This document shows, one piece after another, positions 10,836 through 22,231 of a stretch of 64,000 nucleotides of DNA. The notes beneath the pieces are model-generated. The model did no database searches and was not told the DNA's origin. It saw only the letters and a program-made list of their open reading frames with translations. Source of the DNA: Bretschneidera sinensis (Eukaryota; Streptophyta; Magnoliopsida; Brassicales; Akaniaceae); NCBI GenBank assembly GCA_023935145.1, contig CM043698.1, forward strand, positions 81,734,001 to 81,798,000, in the 5' to 3' direction. How positions within the stretch are numbered: the stretch's first letter is position 1; every line of letters begins with the position of its first letter. The translations under genes and the position numbers were made by a program.

Positions 10836-10991
10836 GGTAAGACAAACCAAAGGATTGAGGCATTAAATACGCAGGTGGTTGAGGAGAATAAAGAAATTAG
10901 GAGCCAAGTGTCCAAGTTAATGGGCTCCTTAAGTCTGACTGAGCGAGGAAATTTCCCTTCCTAAGCTCAGTCCATACCTCGCAGTCAACAT
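10836..10991 (+). other. gag-pol linker of element G
   Basis: The frame of the last gag segment continues through a coiled-coil-like stretch (EALNTQVVEENKEIRSQ) to another TAA at about 10963, then rejoins the long open frame that begins at 10992. It is part of the same decayed polyprotein. Confidence 0.6.
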
Positions 10992-13900
10992 GTGGCACAA
11001 GAAAATTTGAAAGATATAAATGCCATTTTGACTCGAAGTGGTAAGTCACTACACATCTCACCAATGAATGAATCCGAGGATGTGGAAAAGGGTCACACTA
11101 GTAGTAGTACTGAGTTGTCCAAATACCCTGAAGTGACCAAAAGTCTTGTTAAGGCACAATTTCCTCAAGTCTTAAAGTCAAACAAGAAAAATATGGACTT
11201 AAATAACGAAATCCTAGAGAACTTGAGGCAAGTGAAACTCAATCTTCCTCTGTTGCATGTGATTAAACAAGTTCCTACTTATGCAAAAGTTCTCAAAGAT
11301 TTATGCACAATTAAGAGGAAACACCATGTCAGGAAAACTGCATTCCTAACTGAGCAAGTTAGTGCCTTAATTGAGGAAAGAATTCCCCCAAAATACAAGG
11401 ATCTGGGCTGTCATACCATTGCTTGTAGCATTGGAAATCATGAGGTTGGACAAGCCTTGCTAGATTTAGGAGCTAGTGTAAACTTGATGCCATTTTCTAT
11501 TTATTTACAGCTAGGTTTAGGAGAAATCAAACCAACCGGCGTGGTGCTACAACTGGCTGACCGTTCAGTCAAAGTACCCTGGGGTGTGGTAGAGGATGTG
11601 TTGATTCAGATTGATAAATTTTACTATCCTGTTGATTTCCTAATCCTTGATACTACTTTTGCGATTGACACTAACTCTAAAATTCCTTTAATTTTGGGTA
11701 GACCTTTCCTTGCTACTGCAAATGCTCTTATTAATTGCAGGAATGGACTCATGAAGCTGTCTTTTGGAAACATGACCTTAGAAGTGAACATTTTCAATGT
11801 TGCAAAACAGCCTGAAGATGAGGATGAAAACCACCAGCTATATATGATCAAGTCACTCATCGATGAAGGAGTTTCCATGGCTCATCATTTTGATCCTTTA
11901 AAGAGTTTTCTTGTTAATTTTGAGATTGATTTATTTGATGATAAAACTGATATAATTGGCATTTGTGCTGTTTTTGACAAATCTCAGGATTATGGCACTC
12001 GGGCATGGCATCCAAGGTTCGAGGAGTTGCCCGAAAGAAGCGGAAAACAAAACCCCTCAAGTGTGGAAGCACCTAAAGTCGAATTGAAGCCACTACCTAA
12101 GGGTTTAAAACATGCCTTTCTCGGTCCAGGTGATACCTTTCCTGTTATTATTTCTTCTGAATTATCTGAGACCCAATGTGAGAAATTAATTCAGACTTTA
12201 ATTGCACATAAATCAGCCTTAGGATGGAGGATGGCTGATTTGAAGGGAATTAGTCCCCTGATCTGCTCCCACAAAATAAATTTGGATGAAGGAACCAGTC
12301 CTCGTAGAGACCCTCAATGTAGACTTAACCCCACTATGAAAGAAGTAGTGAAAAATGAAGTGCTGAAACTATTAGATACGGGTATTATATATCCCATAGC
12401 TGATAGTAAATGGGTAAGTCCTACACAAGTCGTTCCCAAAAAGTCCGGAGTCACTGTGGTAATGAATGACCTAGGAGAGTTAGTCCCTACCAAACTTGTG
12501 ATCGGGTGGCGTATGTGCATTGATTACAGAAAATTAAATGCTGCCACCCGGAAAGACCATTTCCCACTCCCTTTTATTGATCAAATTCTTGAGTGTGTAG
12601 CTGGTCATCCTTTTTACTGTTTCTTAGATGGTTATTCTGGCTATTATCAAATAGAAATTGCATTAGAAGACCAGGATAAAACCATTTTTACTTGTCCCTT
12701 TCGCACTTATGCTTTTCGTAGAATGCCATTTGGATTATGTAATGCCCCTGCCACTTTTCAACATTGCATAATGAGTGTTTTTAGTGACATGGTTGAAAAT
12801 TGCATGAAGCTTTTTATAGATAACCTGACTGTTTTTGGATATTCATTTGATACATGCTTAATGAATTTGGAAAGAGTATTAATTCGATGTGAGAAAAAAG
12901 AATTGGTTTTAAACTGGGAAAAATGTCATTTCATGGTCCCATCCGGTATTGTCTTAGGGCATATTGACTCTTCTAAAGAAATAAAGGTTGATCAATCTAA
13001 GATTGAATTAATCTCTAAATTGCCTACACCTAAGATAATAAAGGATGTGAGATCTTTCCTTGGTCATGCTGGCTTTTATAGGAGGTTCATACAAAATTTT
13101 TCTAACATATCTAGACCATTATGTGCCCTCCTAATTAAAGATGCCCCATTTGAGTGGACTCCAGCTTGTCAAGAGGCCTTTAAAACGCTGATTGGCAAGC
13201 TTACTTTAGCACCTATAATGCAGTCACCTGATTGGAATTTACCTTTTGAAATCATGTGTGATGCTAGTGACTACGCTATAGGTGCTGTTCTTGGACAGTG
13301 AAGAGAGGGAAAACCTTTTGTAATTTACTATGCTAGTAAGACTTTGAATAGTGCTCAAATGAATTACTCCACAATTGAAAAAGAATTTCTAGCTGTAGTA
13401 TTTGCTTTAGATAAATTTCATGCATACTTAATTGGTTCTCCTATCCTTATTTTTACAGATCATGCTGTTCTCAAATACCTTCTTACAAAGAAGGATGCTA
13501 AGGCGCGCTTAATACGATGGATCCTACTCCTACAAGAATTCAACATCACCATCAAAGACAAGAAAGGAGTAGAGAATGTAGTGGCTGATCATCTTTCAAG
13601 GCTCACATTTGAGGACACATCTGATGACATGCCGATCAAAGATGACTTTCCCGATGAGCATTTACTTTCTGTTACTTCCTTACCATGGTTTGCTTACATT
13701 GTGAATTATTTGGTTACAGGTGAGATACCAGTGGATTGGAGCGCTCAAGAAAAGAGAAAATTTTTATATGAGGTACGTAATTTTTATTGGGATGACCCCT
13801 ATCTTTTCAAGTACTGCCCGGACCAAATTCTAAGGCGTTGCATCCCTAATGAAGAGATTGCACGTGTCTTAGAATTTTGTCATTCCCTAGCTTGTTGAGG

Positions 13901-14975
13901 CCACTTTTCAATGAAAAAAACTGCTGCAAAAATTTTGCAGTGTGGATTTTATTGGCCTACCTTGTTTAAGGATGCAAACACCTATTGTCACTAATGTGAA
14001 AGGTGTCAAAAGTTAGGAGCTGTGTCTCGTCGAAATATGATGCCCTAAACCCCATTTTAGTAATTGAAATCTTTGATAGTTGGGGCATCGCTTTTATGGG
14101 ACCCTTTCCTGCTTCCTTTGGATACCTATATATCATTGTGCAATAGATTATATATCTAAGTGGGTAGAGGCAGCAGCTTGCCGAAGCAATGATAATAGAA
14201 CGGTAATTAAATTTCTTAAAGAAAATGTGTTATCTTGATTTGGTACACCACGTGCTATAATTAGTGATCAAGGTACACATTTTTGCAACCGTTCTTTTGA
14301 AGCTTTGATATGAAAATATGGGGTGTTACATAAAATTTCTACCGCTTATCATCCTCAAACTAGTGGGCAAGTAGAGCTCGCTAATTGGGAGATTAAACAA
14401 ATTTTAGAAAAAACGGTTAACTCGGATCGCAAGGATTGGTCCCTGAGACTAGTTGATGTACTTTGGGCTTACCGTACAGCTTTTAAAACTCCCTTAGGTA
14501 TGTCACCTTATTGGCTTGTTTTTGGAAAGCCTTGCCACTTACCTGTAGAGCTCGAGCATCGAGCGTATTGGGCAATTAAATCTTTTAATTTTGACATAGG
14601 AAAAGCCGGTAAGCTTCGGAAATATCAGTTGACCGAGTTAGAGGAGTTAAGGAATGATGCTTACGAGAACTCTAGAATCTATAAGGCTAAGATGAAAGTA
14701 TTCCGTGATAAAAATATTTTGAGGAAAACGTTTAAACCTAATGATCGAGTGTTCTTATGCGACTCTAGACTCCATAAGCATCCTGGAAAACTTCGGTCAA
14801 GGTGGACCGGCTCTTTTGTGGTAAAAACGTTTTTGAAAATGGGGCGGTAGAAATTGAGGATACTAGAGATGGTCGGGTCTTTAAAGTCAATGGTCAACGC
14901 CTTAAGATCTTAATGGATAGACAAGATCTGAAAGTTGAAGACATTCCACTTATGGATCCTGTCTACTTACCTTGA
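10992..14975 (+). pseudogene. pol: pol of element G: protease, RT, RNase H, integrase
   Basis: The open frame at 10992-13301 (769 aa) carries an Athila protease (LLDLGASVNLMP, about residues 155-167) and reverse transcriptase (WRMCIDYRKLNAATRKDHFP, FLDGYSGYYQI, MPFGLCNAPATFQ). The RT active-site box reads FIDN instead of F/Y-x-D-D. A TGA at 13299 leads into RNase H (13344-13898). A TGA at 13896 and further stops cover the integrase zinc region. The integrase core has A in place of its first Asp (GIAFMGPF, near 14090), while the second Asp (ISDQGTHF) and the Glu segment ([16 protein letters not shown], in 14323-14850) remain. A frameshift near 14825 precedes the C-terminal end at 14973-14975. 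Confidence 0.9.
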
Positions 14976-15870
14976 CCACACAACAGAGGTACATTTTTTT
15001 TCTTTTATTTGTTTTTGTGTTGTTTATTTGTTTATTATTTGTATTTTAATTTTAATTTTTAGTATGCTAACACACGGTGGAAGTCTTACTGGTACACCGC
15101 AGATGCTTTCTTTTTGTTTGTTCTATGTTGTATATCAGACTTTCAACTAGAAGGTTAGCATGCAGCTCATATGGAGGTGCACAAGTTTCAACTGCCGTGC
15201 ATTTTTGCTTACAAAAGGAGTTTCCTTTACCTTTTTCTTTAAACATTGAAGACAATGTGATTTTTCAGTTGGGGGTGGAGGAAACATATTCTTTTTTTTT
15301 CATTGAACTACCTAGTGTCATCTTTGTTTTTGTTTAGCATGCTTTGTGTTAGCCTTAGAGTCAATTTACATATCAATGATATAAGCATAATTGAGATAGC
15401 AGATAGCATGTAGAAGAAGTTAAATTTTGTTTCGATTTGAAATTAATTTAAGCATCAATCTTCATTTGGTTTGAGACTCTAGTTTGTGGTAAGACTGTAT
15501 GATTAGTCTTAAACATTTAGAAAAGTTTTATGTGTGATTGTTTTATGAATACTTTTGCGGTCTTGACAAGCTCTAGAACTTACTTGATAATCACTTGAGG
15601 CGAATTCTTAGAATGCACACTACTTAGGATATGATATAGGCCATTTTTGAACTGTTTGAGCCTTTCAAACCTACCATTGCTATATTTATCACTAGTCACC
15701 TATTTGAGCCTTTTTCTTGAAAAGAAAAATTGAGCCTTGTTTCTTTCGATAAACCATTTACTTATCTTTATGAGCCTAAAAATATTTTATCCTTACCTTT
15801 CTTTTAAAAGAACTTAGTTATACACATGTCGTGAGAAGCACTTAAAAGGAGTAAGGGTAGAAATATGAAA

Positions 15871-15937
<67 letters not shown>

Positions 15938-16675
15938 ACAACCCAAGTACATTAAAGGAGATAAGTTGGGGGTTGTGGAAAAGAAAAAGAAAAAAAAATG
16001 ATGAAAAAGAAGGTGAATGGTTATGTGCCAAAATAAAAAAAAATGAATTATGGCAAAGAAAGAAGAAAGAAAAAAAAATGGTGATTTGTTGAAAGAAATG
16101 CTCGAAAAATGGTTGAAAGAGTTAGGTGTTGAAGTAAGGTTATCTAGTGCTGAAAGAGTTGTGTTCAAAACTAAGAGATTAAGTTCTTCTACTTGTTGAA
16201 TCCTTCCCGTTCTTTCTTACCTTTACCTTAGCCTAACGTTACAAGCTTATTAAAGACCTTTTGATCCAATATAGTGTGATTTTTCTACAATAGTGGAGAG
16301 TGATTTGAAAAGTAAGCCTATGGAGCTTGTTTTTGTGATTGATGTCACACAATTTATTATGTTTTTAGAGGTCAAGACTTATATTCATGAATCTTATGCA
16401 CAAAATCATCTGGGTGTTTAGATAAATGGTTTGTGGTAAGATGGATGTTAAAAGTCAATAATGATTTTAAGATTGATGTTTGGATTACTTTTGGACTTCG
16501 GTGAAATTTAATGATTCTATGTGCCGTATGTTATGTGCAATTTTTGAGACAAAAAGTGAATTACTCTTGGTTCAACGCTAGCACTGCTTTACTTTGTTTT
16601 TAACTCCTACCATAGAATTCATCTATCATTTTCGCTTCAATTGCTAGGGACTAGCAATAAGCTAGTTGGGGGTTG
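14976..16675 (+). other. 3' UTR and polypurine tract of element G
   Basis: This 1.7 kb non-coding region is collinear with the 3' UTRs of F and C. It includes a 56-bp AT dinucleotide run and poly-A-rich blocks. It ends AAGCTAGTTGGGGGTTG (about 16659-16675), which serves as polypurine tract for the LTR at 16676. The reading frames reported inside it follow the AT repeat and are spurious. Confidence 0.8.
15880..15935. repeat. (AT)n microsatellite
   Basis: About 28 AT units directly after an A11 run in the 3' UTR of element G. The equivalent sites in F and C lack the expansion. Confidence 0.95.
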
Positions 16676-18191
16676 TGATGAGAGTCATAAAATGCATCTT
16701 AACAATACTTAATTGTTATCATTTTAGGGTTGATCTAGGTTTTAATTGCACTTTTATATGTTAACAACTCTAAAGTATCATTCTTGGATCATTGATCTAT
16801 TTCGGTGCATTTTCAGGTATTTCAAGCTCAAAAGAGGAGGAAAAGTTATCATTGCTTAAAGTACAAAGACTCGAGGCATACTGGAGTGTAGGAATGCTTC
16901 CGAAAGGACAAGATGGAGGGCTTAAAAGAGCAACAGCTGCTGCCCGTACTGGAAATGAGTTTTACTAAATTGCCAGAATTGCCCGTACAGATCAATCATC
17001 TTTGAAAATTAAACTGTATTGATACAAGAAGAACCAGGAGATAGACCATATATACTTAGAAAGATCCGGAAGTCTATTTTCTGGAGAATTTTACGGTTCG
17101 TCAAAAGGATTTTTCTAGAGAAAGTTATGGCAGTTTAAGTAGACAAAGGTCAGGCTGTGCAGGCTGTGCGGGATTTCAGCGTGATTTTGGGCTTAAATCC
17201 CACATCCCACATTGGTTGGAAAGCACATTTCTATATCCCACATCCCACAGCGGATTGGAAGCACATTGCACTCGTGGTATTTCCCTATAAAAGGTCTACT
17301 CCACTTCACCTTTGAGGCATGAATCGGAGCTCATCTGAAATCATCAGAGAGTGAATTCAGAGGGCCTTTAGGAGCAATCCTGAGGGCCTTTAGGACGAAT
17401 CCGAAGTATAATTTTGGAGGGGAAGCTGAAGAATCGCCGAAGCTTTCGCTACCAATGAGGAGATGATTGTTGAGAGGCCGGAGGAAACTCAAGGAAGCAT
17501 GAGCTCCATGGCCGGCTAGTCTCCAAGCAAGGCGAAGGAATAAATCCCTAGGTGTAGTTGTTCTTATTTTCCTTTATTTGATTCAGTTATAGTTTGGTAT
17601 TATTTTCATTAAATATTGTTATATTTTATTCTTTAATTTAATTAGTAGATTTTTATTAGTCCGGTGATTGCATGTTTTTTTCTATATAAGTCTAGTCATG
17701 CTCTTCTTATGTGTATTTGTTTGGGTGTGATTGAGTCCGGTAGATCTCTTTTATAGATTTGTCCATTGCTGCGGTATGGTCATTTAGATATATCGTCGTC
17801 TTTTGATAATTTATAAGTTAGGTCATGTGTACTTGAAAGTAAAGAATAATTCATATCAATTACATTAGGGTTTATACATGCGCTTTAATTGAATATTTAC
17901 CGATTGCCTGTTTGGGATGTGAAACTTGCAATCGAGATAAAAACAACTGAATCAAGTTAGGATTAGGGCAATGAACCTAGGGAGGATTTCCGGAACCTTG
18001 TTGTTTCTTTATTATATTTCAAACCTATTTACACAATTGCCTTTTTCGCAATCAACAATTCAAGATTTTGTCACTTAATCTTTTATCGTTTGTGTTGAAG
18101 TTTACACCTTCTTTTGTAATTAGTTGTTTCCCTGTGGAATCGACACCCCAAAATTGTACTATAATAACCGTGTTATTTTTGGGCGTAATCA
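16676..18191 (+). repeat. 3' LTR of element G
   Basis: It has the same ends as the 5' LTR and is 1516 bp. The USE-like motif here (17242-17252) has one mismatch (ATCCCACAGCG), and TATAAAA at 17286-17292 keeps the 33-bp gap. Confidence 0.92.
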
Positions 18192-18405
18192 GAACACTTT
18201 TCCACACAATCCACACTTTTCTACTTTAAAATTAACCATCGGCCTCGGCCTAACTAGAACGTCGAAGCGCCCTTGGAGGTCTCTCACTCCCCTCCTTCCG
18301 AGGGTCCTTTAGTTCACCTTTGTTTGCCTGTGTAGATTGCGAGAAGTCAACCTTGGGCCCCATGTGTCAACGCCACGTCAGCAGCATCTTAGCGGCACCA
18401 ACAAG
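18192..18405 (+). mobile_element. 3' LTR of element E, second segment
   Basis: The first bases (GAACACTTTTCCACACAATCC) continue the E LTR after the G insertion. The sequence holds the U5-like GACGTCGAAGCGCCC-type motif seen in plant Gypsy LTRs (here AACGTCGAAGCGCCC near 18260) and appears to end GCACCAACA near 18405. The end is inferred from the TG...CA rule; no target duplication was found. Confidence 0.5.
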
Positions 18406-18951
18406 ATTCAATCTCTGTTATGAGTTTTTGTGCATTTAATGTTTTGATTATGAAATTATCTTAGTAAAAATCCTTTGATTGATTAATGTTCATTGTGATA
18501 TCTTGTTATATAATTCTTGTTTTTTTGCTTGAACCTCAATGTGTGTTACTAATTCTTCAATCACTGTTTTTGAACATTATTTTTTTCATCAATTTAGTTC
18601 ATGATTTTTGAACTTTGACTTCTGAATTGAAATTAATGGTTTGATTCGTTGAATTTAATTTTGAGCTGTTCCAAATAAATAGTATTATTTCAAATCCATC
18701 ATTGAAAGGATAACTGTTTCTGGTTGGCTTACTTATTTGAGGAATATGAATAACAAGAATATTTTGTATATGCTTGTGGGGTATCCAAAATCTACTTGGC
18801 AGGGGACAATAATTAGAATCACTTTCTTGTCTAAGCTACAAAATCATTAATCAGAATTGACAACCAACATAGTACTTAATGAAAACAATCTATCAAAAGA
18901 ACCTGCACTTCCAGAGTCATCAAGATCCAAGAATTTGTGTTCAACAAAACT
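18406..18951. other. No gene seen
   Basis: AT-rich sequence without a convincing open frame or repeat structure that I can recognise. Confidence 0.5.
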
Positions 18952-20513
18952 AAGGTTGTGTTTGTTTGCATTTAATGACATCACATCTGAATCGATCAGA
19001 TGTGGTGCTATTAAGTTCATTTGTTTTTCACATCTTAATAGTACTTAATGGGTTTGACCGAATCACACCTAAAATGAAGTCTTAATACCATTCAGATGTA
19101 TTTTGGACAAAAATACTCCCACCAAATCATCAAAATCTCACAAATACCCTCTCATCACCAAAACCCATATCCACTAACCACCTCACCGGACTCTTCCTCT
19201 TCCCTCCTACACCGACCGCCTTCGCCACCATCACCACTCCAACTGCCAGATCCATCCACTGTAGCGCCTCCTCCGTATCTGTCCTAGAGGATCACCATTC
19301 CTTTCTCTTAAGTTCGTCCAATTCTTGGCTTGTTAGAACCATAGATCCGTTGTCATTGTCTGGAATCGTATTAACAACAAATCAATGTTTTTTGCTTTAT
19401 TTGGCTCTAGCAGTTACCATTCACGCCAGCCCTATACCCATCTCTGTCGCACCTCTACTTCGTCAATATCAACATCCACTGTGACTCCCCCACGACGAAT
19501 GAGTTCAATGCTGCGTTATCGGATCCGAATTTGGATCTAGCTAGTTGCTCAACCGGATCAGAAAAATGGCCAAAACTACCAAACATTTTGTTGAATCAAA
19601 ACAAAGAAAGAACTAGAACAGAGCAATGGTGGTTCACAATGTGGTTACTGGCAAAGAGAGTCTTCGATGAGGATAGTGTGGCGAAGATGGCTACACGCAA
19701 GGAAGAGATGTTGCACTGGTAGTATGGTGATGGTCGTACAATTGCACTAGGGTTGACGCGGTGGTGGTGGTGCGATGTGGCTGCCACGACAAAGATGGGT
19801 GTGGTAGTTTGGGGGGTGGTAATCATGCACAAAAGAGATAGAGGAAGAGATAATGGTGTTTGTTTTGGGGTTTTCCAAAAATTTTAAAAATGCCCTCAAT
19901 CTTTTTATTCTTTGTATCCTTTTTTTATTTTTAAAACAATGGTTGCACTCCTTATATTTTTTGGACCCAAAATAGTGGCTCAATTCATTAAAAAAAAAAA
20001 AAGAATGCAATTGAAAATATATTTGTTTGTTCAGATTAAGATCTGACTCTTATTTGTAACAAATAGTTATATTCTTAACAATTAAGAGAGTTAAAAAGGA
20101 AAAATACATAAATTTAGATGTTTTAATCAGTTCCGTTATCAAACAATCTAAACACTTAATCATTCAGCATTCAAACAATGTCTCTTATTGGTTCTACACT
20201 ATTCAGATGCTCATTCAGTATTTAGCATTTAACACTAAAAAAACAAACTCCACCTTAAAACATAATCATTTATCCACCAACAATAACTATATCGCTAATC
20301 AAAATCATTTCTAGATTTGGGCAAACATGTATGTCAGGCCATATTAATTATGAAGAAGAATAGGAAGACAAAAAATGTTTCCATAAGTTCTGTTATTAAA
20401 CAGTCTAAATACTTAATCATTCAACATTTAGACATCGTCTCTTATAGGTTCAACACTATTCAGATGCTCATTCAGTATTTATTATTTAACAATAAAAAAA
20501 CAAACACCACCTT
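18952..20513. mobile_element. Possible non-autonomous class II element
   Basis: The left end AAGGTTGTGTTTGTTTGCAT is mirrored at the right end by the reverse complement of CAAACACCACCTTAAAAC, 16 of the first 17 bases matching. Subterminal CATTCAGA and ATTCAGATG motifs recur at both sides, a style seen in plant non-autonomous DNA transposons. The interior is a less AT-rich block (about 19180-19850) with Ser/Pro-rich coding-like frames on both strands. Target duplication is unclear, so superfamily is not assigned. Confidence 0.4.
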
Positions 20514-20636
20514 AAAACAAAATCATTTATCCACCAACAATAACTATATTGCTAATCGAAATCATTTCTAGATTTGGGCAAACTTGTATGTCAGGCCATA
20601 TTAACTATGAAGAAGAATAGGAAGACAAAAATTTTA
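20123..20636. repeat. 257-bp tandem duplication
   Basis: The two copies meet near 20380. Matching anchors (CAATAACTATAT at 20281 and 20538; ATTTGGGCAAACxTGTATGTCA in both) give a period of 257 bp. The unit includes the right terminus of the class II-like element plus downstream flank. The copies look over 90% identical. Confidence 0.9.
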
Positions 20637-20874
20637 TAAAAAAAAATCAACTTAAACCGAGTAGAAATGCAAATAACATTAATTCTTGGCTGAAATCTGT
20701 ATATAGCTACAACTTGTGTAAAAAGTAATTCAAAGTCTATCAAGAGATCAAAACTCAATTAGTTGTAACATAATTTTAACAATCTGGACATTGTCAGTAC
20801 CAACCACCCCAACAGATCACACAATTATTAATCCAAAAATAAACCTTCTGATACCACACAAATATACAAAATTT

Positions 20875-21140
20875 TGCCGAAATAGAGGATGAAAAGATTA
20901 TATGCTTTTCCCACTACTAACTTTCTTTAGAGATCCTAACTTCAATTAATCTTCCCCACACACCCCCTCTTCAGAAATCAGATGCCAGTCCATTGTTCCC
21001 ATAGGTCCTTAGACAGTCTGATGGCTATCCTTGATGGACAGACAACTACCATAAAATTTACCAAATAGAGGATGAAAAGATTATTTGCCTTTCCCACAAC
21101 TAACTTTCTTTGGAGATCCCAACTTCAATTAATTTTTCTA
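20875..21140. repeat. Direct repeat, about 80 bp, period about 182
   Basis: AAATAGAGGATGAAAAGATT near 20880 recurs near 21062, followed in both copies by TTTTCCCAC/TTTCCCAC, TAACTTTCTTT and ACTTCAATTAAT. The sequence between copies is not repeated. Confidence 0.75.
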
Positions 21141-21299
21141 GTTTGTGTAATAGAATCCTGCAAATAACTTGAAACAAAAATTTGCAGTATGCAGACTATA
21201 GTAGTTTTTCCTAATTTTCCCACCTCCTACCACACAACATTCACCTTCTCACAGATGCTTCCTCTTCACCACATTCATCACTCAAGAAACCAAAGTAGA

Positions 21300-22175
21300 C
21301 TTGGTCACAAATAAAAAATTGAATTGACAAATGCTTTTCAAGATCACATTGCAGCGAGATCAATAACGAGCCAGGTGAATTCCCAGAAGTGTTTGTGAAT
21401 CTGCGACACAGTAAGGTGCAAATCGAGGAAGGTTCCCAGATTCCCTTGATATCTAGTTTCTATCGGATCTGGGTGAAGATCATGCCCAGTTTGTGCGTCC
21501 GATGGTTCGTTGTCACGCTCGGAGCCAGTGTGCTCTGAAATAGCAAGGAGTTATGGATAGGCTGATCGTTGGCGGATAGACACTCGGGTGGCGACTGAAC
21601 TAGTCCCAACAATGCTTTTGGGCGGCATGACAATAGGTAAGTCCTTGATCCTTCATAATAGAAGGGCTTTCCTTCTAGCGCCAATATGTTGATGTCAGAA
21701 TCCGAACTGTCCAAAAGTAGGACCTACACACAACAAAGCTAAAACCTAAAATCCCGGAGGTCAAGAGGGGTGGTACTTCCAGAGGACTCTCCGATGCCTA
21801 AGTTAGTTTAGGGCTTTTTCTGGAGAACGAAGGAAATAAAAAAGGAACGGGGCTGTGTGCTCAGAATTGTTCGCACATTTTGGTTTATGAGGGCCCCTAT
21901 TTATAATGTGTAGGAGTAAAGTTTGGTCAGGAGAACAACTGTAGTGTTAGGATAGGAGTAGTATTCTTTTGGAGTTATCCATCTGTCGTGCGAGTTTATC
22001 CAGAAGTTGGAATTGCGGAACAACATTCGGTCTTATGGTGTGAAATTACCATCATGCCTCTTACTCTGTGTCAAGAAGTGATTAATTGTCTTGTCATGGT
22101 TGCGAAATTATCATTTCTACCCTGGAGACTAACAGTGTCATTGCATTATTGGTAAGGAAATTTTCTCCCATATCA
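21300..22175 (-). mobile_element. Tat-like LTR with primer site and truncated leader, minus strand
   Basis: On the minus strand an LTR runs from 22175 (TGATATGGGAGAAAATTTCC) to 21687 (ending GACATCAACA), 489 bp, with TATAAAT at 21907-21901. Directly after it lies a TTGGCGCTAGAAGGAAAG primer-binding segment, then about 350 bp of leader or gag-like sequence that fades near 21300. The LTR start and several internal blocks resemble the LTR of element D. This is therefore a 5' LTR of a truncated element. Confidence 0.6.
21901..21907 (-). promoter_or_regulatory. TATA box of the minus-strand Tat-like LTR
   Basis: TATAAAT on the minus strand in the context CATTATAAATAGGGGCCC, followed by a leader that ends at the primer site. 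Confidence 0.55.
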
Positions 22176-22231
22176 AGTGCTAAGAGCACTTGTTAATAAA
22201 AATTAAATAAGAAGGTTTGCATTTTTCTAAT

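Larger units (their letters stand above)
7894..18191 (+). mobile_element. Element G: Athila-type Gypsy retrotransposon, full length, defective
   Basis: This 10.3 kb element has paired LTRs (7894-9411 and 16676-18191), a tRNA-Asp primer site, gag, pol with protease, reverse transcriptase, RNase H and integrase in Gypsy order, a long 3' UTR and a polypurine tract. The LTRs look roughly 96% identical over the first 270 bp by eye, so the insertion is not very old. It sits inside the LTR of element E. The flanks are AGACA (7889-7893) and GAACA (18192-18196), an imperfect 5-bp duplication. Several stops, at least two frameshifts and catalytic substitutions make it inactive. Confidence 0.92.

Noticed and set aside
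15804..16168. Frames with Tyr-Ile repeats
   Set aside because: They are translations of the AT dinucleotide run in a 3' UTR.
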